Positions 1 to 6,129 of a DNA stretch of 8,503 bases are shown here, in pieces. How positions within the stretch are numbered: the first letter of the stretch is position 1; each line of letters begins with the position of its first letter. This DNA comes from an uncultured Christensenella sp. (GTDB lineage: Bacteria > Bacillota > Clostridia > Christensenellales > Borkfalkiaceae), in NCBI GenBank assembly GCA_910585235.1, contig CAJUCM010000026.1, positions 12,488 to 20,990 on the forward strand. Reading direction: 5' to 3'. The translations under genes and the position numbers were made by a program. The notes under the pieces are model-generated. The model searched no databases. It was not told the DNA's origin and saw only the letters and a program-made list of their open reading frames with translations.

Positions 1-761
1 AGGAATACTTCGAGGACATCAACTTAACACAGAAAGAGTTTTACGAACATCTGAAAAACGATGCGGACGTTCACACGAGCCAGCCCGCAGTCGGAAATAT
101 TACGGAGCTTTGGGACAAGCTCCTCGAAGACGGAAGCGAAATCGTGCATATCCCCATGTCGAGCGGACTTTCCGAATCCTGCCACACGGCGGAAGCGCTC
201 GCAAAGGAATACAACGGAAAAGTGCAGGTCGTTGACAATCAGCGCATTTCGGTTACGCAGAAGCAGTCCGTTCTCGACGCGATCAAGTTGAAGAACGAAG
301 GCAAGAGCGCGAAAGAGATCAAAGACACGCTGATCGCAAGCAAATTCGACAGCAGTATTTATATCTCGCTGAATACCCTGAAATATCTGAAAAAAGGCGG
401 AAGACTCACTCCCGCCGCCGCACTGATCGGCACCCTTTTAGGGATCCGCCCCGTTTTGCAGATCCAGGGCGAAAAACTGGACGCGTTCAAAAAGGTCAAG
501 ACTATGCGCAAGGCAAAAGAAATTATGATCGAAGCCGTCCGCAACGATTTTACGAACCGTTTCGCGCAATTCGTGGAGGACGGAACAATGCGTTTATTTA
601 TTGCGCACACCGACAACGACGAAGAAGCTAAAATTTTTGCGGAGGAAGTACAGGCGGCGTTCCCCAACGTTCCCGTATCGTATATCGACCCGCTCTCCCT
701 CTCCGTGTCCTGCCATATCGGTCCGGGGTCCCTTGCCGTCGCCATGGCGCGCGAACTGTAA
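1..761 (+). CDS. DegV family protein, 5' end cut by the window
   Basis: DegV proteins are cytoplasmic two-domain proteins that bind a fatty acid; in Bacillota some act as FakB, presenting fatty acids to the kinase FakA. The reading frame is open from base 3 and gives 252 residues, so about 30 N-terminal residues lie outside the window (family length about 280). Family marks are visible in order: a HTSQPA motif near residues 24-29, the fatty-acid-site motif MSSGLSES near 48-55, a Leu-Lys-Lys-Gly-Gly-Arg motif in the middle, and a C-terminal GPGSLAVA segment. The internal ATG at 144 is not the start, because the conserved TSQP motif lies upstream of it in the same frame. The gene is convergent with the ABC exporter operon, and the two share a terminator. 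Membership in DegV is clear. Whether it works with a FakA kinase cannot be judged, since none is in view. Confidence 0.93.
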   Translation, partial: EYFEDINLTQKEFYEHLKNDADVHTSQPAVGNITELWDKLLEDGSEIVHIPMSSGLSESCHTAEALAKEYNGKVQVVDNQRISVTQKQSVLDAIKLKNEGKSAKEIKDTLIASKFDSSIYISLNTLKYLKKGGRLTPAAALIGTLLGIRPVLQIQGEKLDAFKKVKTMRKAKEIMIEAVRNDFTNRFAQFVEDGTMRLFIAHTDNDEEAKIFAEEVQAAFPNVPVSYIDPLSLSVSCHIGPGSLAVAMAREL

Positions 762-778
762 TTTCATTATAAACTGAT

Positions 779-814
779 AAAGCGCGGAGATTTCAAAAAT
801 CTCCGCGCTTTTTT
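779..814 (+). terminator. Intrinsic terminator between convergent genes
   Basis: A perfect 15-base-pair stem (arms 779-793 and 797-811) closes a CAA loop and ends in a run of six T (809-814), 17 bases after the degV stop codon. On the minus strand the same stem lies just downstream of the second ABC gene, which ends at 825, but there it is followed by only three T and a mixed AT-rich stretch. It is a strong terminator for degV and probably a weaker one for the exporter operon. Confidence 0.93.
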
Positions 815-824
815 ATGCGTCTGA

Positions 825-2777
825 TTATTCCAACTCGAACGCGCCCGTATAGAGCTGGTAGTACTGCCCTCTCTGCGCGATCAGCTGTTCGTGCGTTCCG
901 CGCTCGATGATCCTGCCGTGATCCAAAACCATAATGGCATTGGAATTTTTGACGGTGGAAAGTCTGTGCGCGATCACGAATACCGTTCTGCCCTCCATGA
1001 GTTTATCCATACCCCTCTGCACGATCGCTTCGGTACGGGTATCGATCGAACTCGTCGCCTCGTCGAGGATCATCACGGGAGGATCGGCAACGGCGGCGCG
1101 GGCGATCGAGAGAAGCTGACGCTGTCCCTGCGAAAGATTCGCGCCGTTCTGGTGGAGCATGGTGTTGTATCCTTCGGGAAGGCGGGTGATAAAGTCGTCC
1201 GCGCCCGCGAGTTTTGCCGCCGCAATGCAGTCCTCGTCCGATGCGTCCAGCCTGCCGTAACGGATATTATCCATGACCGTGCCCGTAAAGAGGTTGGTGT
1301 CCTGCAAGACCATGCCGATCGCACGGCGCAGTTCCCCTTTCTTGATCTTGTTCACGTTGATCCCGTCGTAACGCACCTTACCGTCCGCAATGTCGTAGAA
1401 GCGCGTCAGAAGGTTGGTGATCGTCGTCTTACCCGCGCCCGTCGCGCCCACAAACGCCACTTTCTGACCGGGCTTTGCGTACAGGCTGATGTCGTGAAGC
1501 ACCATTTTATCTTCGTTGTAACCGAAATCCACCTGATCGAGAACGATGTCGCCCGTCAGTTTGGTATAGGTGACGGTGCCGTCCGCCTTGTGCGGGTGAC
1601 GCCACGCCCAGATCCCCGTATGCTCTTCGCACTCGGTGATCACGCCGTTTTCGTCCTCATGCGCGTTGACGAGAGTCACATAACCGTCGTCCGCTTCGGG
1701 CTTTTCGTCGATGAGCGCGAACACGCGGCTCGCGCCCGCCATACCCATGACAACGGAGTTGACCTGCTGGGATACCTGATTGATATTGTTGAAAAACTGC
1801 CTCGTCGTCTGCAAGAACGCAACGAGGAGCACGATCCCCGCCGCCGTCGAAACGACGCCGTCTTTGACTTCATAGAACACCGATCCCGAAATACTGACGT
1901 TCGTCACGTTTCCGAGAATGAACAACGCCCCGATGAGCGTGATCACGACGTAGAATACGTGACCGATATTGCCTAAAATGGGCATGAGCATATTCGCATA
2001 GCGGTTGGCGCGGTTGGTCTGATCGTACAGATGCTCGTTCACCTTATCGAAGTCCGCTTTGGATTCGTTTTCGTGACAGAACACCTTGATGACTTTCTGC
2101 CCGTTCATCATCTCTTCGATGAAGCCCTCCGTTTTAGCGACGGCGCGCTGCTGACCGATAAAGTACTTCGCGGCTCCTCCGCCCACGATCTTAGTGACGA
2201 GAAGCACGAGCAGGATCCCGCCGAATACGATGAGCGTCAGCCATACGCTGTAATACAGCATGATAAAGAACAGCGTGAGAACCATGATCGCGGAAGAGAG
2301 CAACTGCGGCAAACTCTCGGCAACCATCTGGCGGAGCGCGTCGATGTCGTTGGTGTAATAACTCATGACGTCGCCGTGGTTATTCGTATCGAAGTAACGG
2401 ATGGGAAGATCCTGCATTCCGTTGAACATCTGCTTGCGCATTTTGCTCAGGTATCCCTGCGTCAAAATCGCCATGAGCTGTTTGTTGACGCCCGCCGTGA
2501 TCAGCGACAAAACATAGAGCCCGATGAGCGTGAGCATGGGAATCGTGATCGACCTCCACGCCTCGCCCCAGGTCTGTTGTGCCGAAACCGCGTCTTTGAG
2601 CGCGCCGAACACCGTCTGCATAAAGATGGACGGAAGCGAGCTGATGACGGCGTTTAATACGATACAGACGAGCGCGATCGTCAGCATTCTCGGATAAAAA
2701 TGGAATACCGACTTGATGACCCTCTTCAACAGCCCCTTCTGGCGGGGCGCTTTTTTCATGGGAGAATTACTCTTCAT
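825..2777 (-). CDS. ABC exporter half-transporter with catalytically complete NBD (second subunit)
   Basis: A 650-residue fusion of a six-helix exporter membrane domain (about residues 30-345) and an ATP-binding domain (about 410-650). Motifs: Walker A GATGAGKT (444-451), Q-loop Gln492, signature LSQGQ (548-552), Walker B with catalytic Glu573, D-loop SSID, and H-loop His604. The Walker B and H-loop are canonical, but the signature has Gln in place of the usual Gly (LSGGQ), as in the consensus partner of heterodimeric exporters such as TM287/TM288 or BmrCD. An insertion of about 40 residues (368-409, rich in Trp, His and acidic residues) lies between the two domains. I chose the ATG at 2777: it has GGGAGG 8 bases upstream and overlaps the end of the upstream gene by 11 bases; an in-frame ATG at 2819 lies deeper in that gene without a good ribosome site. 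It probably exports drugs, lipids or peptides; the substrate is not readable. Confidence 0.93.
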   Translation of the reverse strand: MKSNSPMKKAPRQKGLLKRVIKSVFHFYPRMLTIALVCIVLNAVISSLPSIFMQTVFGALKDAVSAQQTWGEAWRSITIPMLTLIGLYVLSLITAGVNKQLMAILTQGYLSKMRKQMFNGMQDLPIRYFDTNNHGDVMSYYTNDIDALRQMVAESLPQLLSSAIMVLTLFFIMLYYSVWLTLIVFGGILLVLLVTKIVGGGAAKYFIGQQRAVAKTEGFIEEMMNGQKVIKVFCHENESKADFDKVNEHLYDQTNRANRYANMLMPILGNIGHVFYVVITLIGALFILGNVTNVSISGSVFYEVKDGVVSTAAGIVLLVAFLQTTRQFFNNINQVSQQVNSVVMGMAGASRVFALIDEKPEADDGYVTLVNAHEDENGVITECEEHTGIWAWRHPHKADGTVTYTKLTGDIVLDQVDFGYNEDKMVLHDISLYAKPGQKVAFVGATGAGKTTITNLLTRFYDIADGKVRYDGINVNKIKKGELRRAIGMVLQDTNLFTGTVMDNIRYGRLDASDEDCIAAAKLAGADDFITRLPEGYNTMLHQNGANLSQGQRQLLSIARAAVADPPVMILDEATSSIDTRTEAIVQRGMDKLMEGRTVFVIAHRLSTVKNSNAIMVLDHGRIIERGTHEQLIAQRGQYYQLYTGAFELE

Positions 2778-4524
2778 CTTCTTTTCCTCCCTTGTTCTGA
2801 GAATTATAAACTTCCGCATAGATCGCGTTGTTTTTCAAAAGCTCTTCATGCGTGCCGATCCCGTCGATCTTTCCGCTCTCCAAAACGAGAATGCGGTCGG
2901 CGTCCTCCACCGAAGAGGTGCGCTGCGCAATGATGATTTTCGTCGTTTCGGGAATAAATTCCTTGAACGCCTTGCGGATCAGCGCGTCCGTTTTCGTATC
3001 GACAGCGCTCGTCGAATCGTCGAGAATGAGGATTTTCGGCTTTTTCAAAAGGGCGCGGGCGATACAAAGGCGCTGTTTCTGACCGCCCGAAACGTTCGTT
3101 CCCCCCTGTTCGATATAGGTATCGTATTTGTCGGGGAAACTCTGAATAAATTCGTCCGCCTGCGCCAGCCTGCACGCCTCCATGAGTTCCTCGTCCGTCG
3201 CGTCCTGATTGCCCCAGCGCAGGTTCTCTTTGATCGTACCCGAAAACAACACGTTCTTTTGAAGCACGACGGCAACCTGATTGCGAAGCGACGTAAGATC
3301 GTATTCGCGCACGTCGCGCCCCCCGACCATTACGCTCCCCTCGCTCACGTCGTAAAGACGGGAGATGAGGTTGACGAGCGAAGTTTTGGAAGAGCCCGTT
3401 CCGCCGATAATGCCGATCGTCTCCCCCGATTTAATGTGCAGGTCGATATTTTCAAGCACGTTCTTTTCGGCATTCGCCGCATACTTGAACGAAACGCCGT
3501 TGAAATCGATCGCGCCGTCCGCAACTTCGTGAACGGGATTTTCAGGATTGTGGAGCGTGCTCTCCTCCCTCAAAACCTCGTCGATACGGCGGGCGCTCTC
3601 CATCGACATCGTGATCATGACGAACACCATCGAGAGCATCATCAGCGACATGAGAACCTGCATTCCATAGACAACGAGCTGGGAAATTTCCCAGGTCATA
3701 TCCTTTCCCGTTCTGATTCCGAGATAGCAACCGATAAAGAGCACCGCCGAAAGCACGGCGTAGAAAAAGAACTGCATGATCGGGTTGCTCCACGCAAGCA
3801 GGCGCTCCGCCTTGGTAAAATCAATGCAGAGATCGTCGCTCGCCTTATTGAACTTCTCTTTTTCATAGTCCTCGCGGACGTAGGATTTTACGACGCGGAT
3901 CCCCTTGATATTCTCCTGAACGGACTCGTTCAGATTATCGTACTTTTTGAACACGCGGCGAAACAGCGGCATCGCCTTTTTCATAATGACGATCAGAAGA
4001 ACGGAGAGCGGCGGAATGACCGCAACGAAAATCCAGGCAAGGACCCCGCCGATGATAAACGCCATAGCGACGGAGAAAATCAGCATAACGGGACAGCGGA
4101 ACGCCATACGCACGATCATCATATAGGAAAACTGTACGTTGGTCACGTCCGTCGTCATACGCGTAACGAGCGACGACGTTGAAAATTTATCGATATTTTC
4201 AAACGAGAATTCCTGTATCCTGTAATACATGTCTTTGCGCAGATTTTTGGCAAACCCCGCCGAAGCCTGCGCGCAGAACGCACCCGCAAGCGCGCCGAAC
4301 ACCAAGGACATGATCGACATGGCGAGCAGGATCAGCGCGTACTGCCCGATTCCGAGTTCCCCGCCCGTGCCCCACATCTTGACGCCGTCCTCGATCGCAT
4401 TTCCGAGATAGATGATGACAAACGGGATCAGACATTCGAGAACCACTTCCAGAATCACGAAGAGCGGCGACAGGATCGACGCCGTCTTGTATTCCCTGAT
4501 ACTTTTTGCAAGTCTTTTAAGCAA
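2767..4524 (-). CDS. ABC exporter half-transporter with degenerate NBD (first subunit)
   Basis: A 585-residue half-transporter: six-helix membrane domain (about residues 15-315) and ATP-binding domain (about 335-585). Walker A reads GGTGSSKT (374-381), with Ser where Gly normally precedes Lys. The signature VSGGQ (478-482) is good. The Walker B ends LDDS, so Asp503 replaces the catalytic Glu, and the H-loop His is Gln534 (AQR). This set of changes is the hallmark of the non-catalytic subunit of heterodimeric exporters (TM287, LmrC and BmrC types); its intact signature would serve the active site formed with the Walker motifs of the neighbouring subunit. I chose TTG at 4524: AAAGGAGG lies 6 bases upstream, and a start there puts the family's usual N-terminus right after it. 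The ATG at 4623 in the same frame lies inside the -35 box of the promoter and is not credible. It is the first gene of a two-gene operon. Confidence 0.93.
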   Translation of the reverse strand: MLKRLAKSIREYKTASILSPLFVILEVVLECLIPFVIIYLGNAIEDGVKMWGTGGELGIGQYALILLAMSIMSLVFGALAGAFCAQASAGFAKNLRKDMYYRIQEFSFENIDKFSTSSLVTRMTTDVTNVQFSYMMIVRMAFRCPVMLIFSVAMAFIIGGVLAWIFVAVIPPLSVLLIVIMKKAMPLFRRVFKKYDNLNESVQENIKGIRVVKSYVREDYEKEKFNKASDDLCIDFTKAERLLAWSNPIMQFFFYAVLSAVLFIGCYLGIRTGKDMTWEISQLVVYGMQVLMSLMMLSMVFVMITMSMESARRIDEVLREESTLHNPENPVHEVADGAIDFNGVSFKYAANAEKNVLENIDLHIKSGETIGIIGGTGSSKTSLVNLISRLYDVSEGSVMVGGRDVREYDLTSLRNQVAVVLQKNVLFSGTIKENLRWGNQDATDEELMEACRLAQADEFIQSFPDKYDTYIEQGGTNVSGGQKQRLCIARALLKKPKILILDDSTSAVDTKTDALIRKAFKEFIPETTKIIIAQRTSSVEDADRILVLESGKIDGIGTHEELLKNNAIYAEVYNSQNKGGKEDEE

Positions 4525-4530
4525 TGAAAA

Positions 4531-4538
4531 CCTCCTTT
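4531..4538 (-). promoter_or_regulatory. Ribosome binding site that fixes a TTG start
   Basis: On the minus strand AAAGGAGG is followed after 6 bases (TTTTCA) by TTG at 4524. This near-perfect Shine-Dalgarno sequence decides the start of the first ABC subunit in favour of TTG over the longer frame that begins at 4623. Confidence 0.85.
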
Positions 4539-4586
4539 CCGTGTCAATACGGGAATCATGCAAACTTGTTGACTCAATAAAATGTA

Positions 4587-4601
4587 ATAGAATTATTCTA
4601 T
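4587..4601 (-). promoter_or_regulatory. Palindrome over the -10 box, possible repressor operator
   Basis: ATAGAAT and ATTCTAT form a perfect inverted repeat around one central base, and this 15-base site covers the whole -10 box of the exporter promoter. The flanks continue the symmetry loosely (AATG outside each arm). A second, shorter palindrome, ATTGT-CAA-ACAAT (4616-4628), covers the -35 box. Such placement suits a dimeric repressor of the MarR, TetR or GntR kind, which often control drug exporters, but no regulator gene is in view and AT-rich promoters give some symmetry by chance. Confidence 0.45.
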
Positions 4602-4623
4602 CATTCCAAAAAAATATTGTCAA
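4595..4623 (-). promoter_or_regulatory. Sigma-A promoter of the ABC exporter operon
   Basis: On the minus strand the -35 box is a perfect TTGACA (4618-4623), the spacer is 17 bases (4601-4617), and the -10 box is TAGAAT (4595-4600). Transcription would begin near 4588 and leave a 5' leader of about 64 bases before the TTG start at 4524. The region is AT-rich compared with the genes around it. Confidence 0.85.
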
Positions 4624-4688
4624 ACAATCAACGATTACTTTTTGTGAAATTCAGGTAAAATTTTGTCAGAATCTTTACACGCACGCAC

Positions 4689-4723
4689 AAAAAAAGAAGC
4701 CCGCATTTTTCTGCGGACTCCTT
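4689..4723 (-). terminator. Intrinsic terminator of the DUF1858 gene
   Basis: On the minus strand a 12-base-pair stem (right arm 4712-4723, left arm 4694-4705, two G-T pairs) with a six-base loop GAAAAA is followed by a run of seven T (complement of 4689-4695). It starts 14 bases after the stop codon of the DUF1858 gene and separates that gene from the exporter operon. Confidence 0.9.
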
Positions 4724-4736
4724 TTCCAAAGATCGT

Positions 4737-4934
4737 TTATTCGATTCCTTCGTTGAGTTTTGCAAGCAGGTTTTCAAGATCCTCGCCGTGCGCCGAAACC
4801 GCCTCCGCAATCGTTTCGCCGTGCGCCATCGCGCAGCCGATGCAGTGCATTCCCGCCGAAAGAAGGATCTCCGCCGCATTCGGGTTGAGTTGCAAGCAAT
4901 CCGAAATCAACGTGCTTTCCGTAATTTTAGCCAT
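4737..4934 (-). CDS. DUF1858 domain protein, small CxxC protein
   Basis: A 65-residue protein that matches the small DUF1858 family (hybrid-cluster-protein-associated redox disulfide domain). The family pattern is plain: an N-terminal segment that resembles 'initiate, level of the pathway' helices, then SAGMHCIGCAMAHGETIAEA with Cys31 and Cys34 as a CxxC pair, then a C-terminal helix (EDLENLLAKLNE). An extra Cys13 is present. It is cytoplasmic: there is no signal peptide or membrane segment. The ATG at 4934 has GGAGA 6 bases upstream. It has its own promoter and terminator, so it appears to be a single-gene unit. Members are common in anaerobes and are thought to take part in thiol-disulfide chemistry or metal binding; the exact role is not established. 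Confidence 0.88.
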   Translation of the reverse strand: MAKITESTLISDCLQLNPNAAEILLSAGMHCIGCAMAHGETIAEAVSAHGEDLENLLAKLNEGIE

Positions 4935-4964
4935 CTCCCGTCTCCTTTTCGTTTTATCCCTTTT

Positions 4965-4993
4965 ATTATACCACGGTTTTTATGAAATTACAA
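4965..4993 (-). promoter_or_regulatory. Sigma-A promoter of the DUF1858 gene
   Basis: On the minus strand TTGTAA (4988-4993) and a perfect TATAAT (4965-4970) are separated by 17 bases. The -10 box is preceded by TGG, which makes it an extended -10 (TGnTATAAT). The start codon at 4934 follows about 30 bases after the -10 box. Confidence 0.8.
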
Positions 4994-5023
4994 CCGATTG
5001 ACAAAAAAAATTTCTCCGTAAAA

Positions 5024-5479
5024 TCAAAGTCCCAAAAGCCAATAAACGAGTCCGACGGCGGCGCCGGCGCTCACGCCGAACACGATAATGGGTCCCGCGA
5101 CGATAAACATTTTCGCCGCCATGCCATAGACGAACCCCTCCGTTTTGAATTCGATCGCGGGGGAAGCGACCGAGTTCGCAAACCCCGTGATCGGCACGAT
5201 ACTGCCCGCGCCCGCATTTTTTCCGATCCTGTCATATACGCCGAATCCCGTCAGAAGCGTGCCGAGGAAAATCAGGATCACGGAGACCGTTCCCGCAAGA
5301 ATATCCCCCGTAAGCCCCGCAAATTCCAGCATATAACGGAAGAACTGCCCGATACAGCAGATGAACCCTCCCACCATAAACGCCCTTCCGCAGGTCTTGA
5401 AATGCTGGGTGGGCGGATCGAAAGAATTGACGTAGTTAATGTAGTTCTGATTCAGATTTTCACGATTGCGTCCCGTCAC
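5024..5479 (-). CDS. spoVAC: Stage V sporulation protein AC
   Basis: A 151-residue integral membrane protein of the SpoVA family. SpoVAC sits in the inner membrane of the forespore and spore and takes part in calcium-dipicolinate movement; in Bacillus subtilis it has been described as a mechanosensitive channel. Visible family features: the segment AFMVGGFICCIGQ in the first membrane helix (33-52), the conserved LLTGFGVYDRIGKNAGAGS (75-93), PITGFANS (96-103), and a hydrophobic C-terminus with glycine-rich helices (about 115-150). I chose GTG at 5479, since GGAGGAG lies 8 bases upstream and the length then equals the family norm; the same frame extends to 5644 but that part looks like leader. 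It is normally found in a spoVACDE cluster, yet here spoVAD and spoVAE are missing on both sides. Only a weak stem precedes the T-run after the stop (complement of 5003-5010), so the end of its transcript is uncertain. Confidence 0.92.
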   Translation of the reverse strand: MTGRNRENLNQNYINYVNSFDPPTQHFKTCGRAFMVGGFICCIGQFFRYMLEFAGLTGDILAGTVSVILIFLGTLLTGFGVYDRIGKNAGAGSIVPITGFANSVASPAIEFKTEGFVYGMAAKMFIVAGPIIVFGVSAGAAVGLVYWLLGL

Positions 5480-5493
5480 GGTCTTAACTCCTC

Positions 5494-5508
5494 CCCTCTT
5501 ACAGAGGG
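5494..5508 (-). promoter_or_regulatory. Small hairpin touching the spoVAC ribosome binding site
   Basis: On the minus strand CCCTCT and AGAGGG form a perfect 6-base-pair stem with a GTA loop. It directly abuts and slightly overlaps the Shine-Dalgarno GGAGGAG of spoVAC (complement of 5488-5494). It might tune translation, though so short a stem may also be chance. Confidence 0.3.
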
Positions 5509-5573
5509 AAAACAGGTCTCTCTTTCTTCCCGCGTCTTTCCGAGCGGGTTTTCCCTGACTTTCTTCATGACTA

Positions 5574-5604
5574 TAATTTGGAAGTTTTCGGGATAAATTA
5601 TACC
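5574..5604 (-). promoter_or_regulatory. Possible sigma-G (forespore) promoter of spoVAC
   Basis: On the minus strand GGTATA (5599-5604) is followed after 18 bases by CAAATTA (5574-5580). These fit the known sigma-G pattern (-35 GHATR, -10 CATnnTA-like), and spoVA genes are under sigma-G in Bacillus subtilis. The -35 element overlaps a TATAAT that would be a vegetative -10, but no good -35 box lies 17 bases upstream of that TATAAT. The start codon of spoVAC is about 95 bases downstream. Confidence 0.5.
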
Positions 5605-5637
5605 TGTAAAAATTCCGCCGCCCCATTTCCCCGTCCG

Positions 5638-6129
5638 TCAGCAATAGGAACGGAGCAGATCGTAGAGCGTCTGGTAATATTCGCCCAGATACGACCTTGC
5701 AAGCGAATCCGCGCCGTATGCTTTCAAACGGGCTTCGGGATCGCTTGTGACGTCCATATAATACTTCCTGACCACGAGGAACCGCTCGGAATAGCCGAGG
5801 TTGTAGTTGGGATTCTGCGGATAGCGGTAAGGTCCGTTTTCGTTCCCCTCCGAGCCGAGGGCTTCGTAGGCGAGCTGGTAGTCGAGGTCGCTTTTTATGA
5901 CCTCGATGTCCGACTGCTTTTTGCTCTCGATCGAAGCGATCGCATATTTCAGCGCCGTGCTCCGCGCCGCATTGTTGGACATCATAAAAAATTTCAGTTC
6001 CCGCTTTTCTTTCTCCGCTTCCGCAACGGTCTTATCCTTTTTCGCCTGCGCCGCGCGCACCATTGCAAGCTGAATGGGCGACAGTCCGGAATATTCGGGA
6101 CTTGTCAAATCTACAATATCGATCGTCAT
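5638..6129 (-). CDS. Uncharacterised protein, last gene of the phage structural operon
   Basis: I do not recognise a named family. The 163-residue product is soluble, with no signal peptide or membrane helix. An N-terminal segment (about residues 15-90) is highly charged and alanine-rich and looks like a long, possibly coiled-coil helix. A middle stretch (about 95-115) is rich in Asn, Pro, Tyr and Gly (NGPYRYPQNPNYNLG). The C-terminal third is helical and aromatic (ERFLVVRKYYM, SYLGEYYQTLYDLL). The ATG at 6129 overlaps the stop of the beta-propeller gene in an ATGA, with GGAGG 7 bases upstream, so translation is coupled. The position after the hub gene suggests a virion or assembly protein, for instance an internal, tail or scaffold-like component; this is inference from context. 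Its stop lies only 34 bases before the possible spoVAC promoter, and no clear terminator follows. Confidence 0.8.
   Translation of the reverse strand: MTIDIVDLTSPEYSGLSPIQLAMVRAAQAKKDKTVAEAEKEKRELKFFMMSNNAARSTALKYAIASIESKKQSDIEVIKSDLDYQLAYEALGSEGNENGPYRYPQNPNYNLGYSERFLVVRKYYMDVTSDPEARLKAYGADSLARSYLGEYYQTLYDLLRSYC

Noticed and set aside
891..1976. Plus-strand frame (361 codons) opposite the second ABC gene
   Set aside because: It is antisense to the ATP-binding domain with all key motifs; the translation is Arg/His/Asp-rich and has no ribosome site.
2713..4182. Long plus-strand frame (489 codons) opposite the first ABC gene
   Set aside because: It lies antisense to a gene with full ABC motifs, its product is rich in Arg, His and Asp as expected of a mirror frame, and it has no recognisable motif.
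4525..4623. N-terminal extension of the first ABC subunit to the ATG at 4623
   Set aside because: It runs through the -10 and -35 boxes of a strong promoter, and a very good ribosome site supports the TTG at 4524.
5605..5640. Terminator after the phage operon
   Set aside because: Only a 5-base-pair stem (TCCGT with ACGGA) near the stop codon and a short T-run that is not next to it can be drawn; this is too weak to call.
5480..5644. N-terminal extension of spoVAC by 55 codons
   Set aside because: The extension overlaps the end of the phage gene, covers the likely promoter, is not SpoVAC-like, and the GTG at 5479 has a strong ribosome site and gives the normal length.
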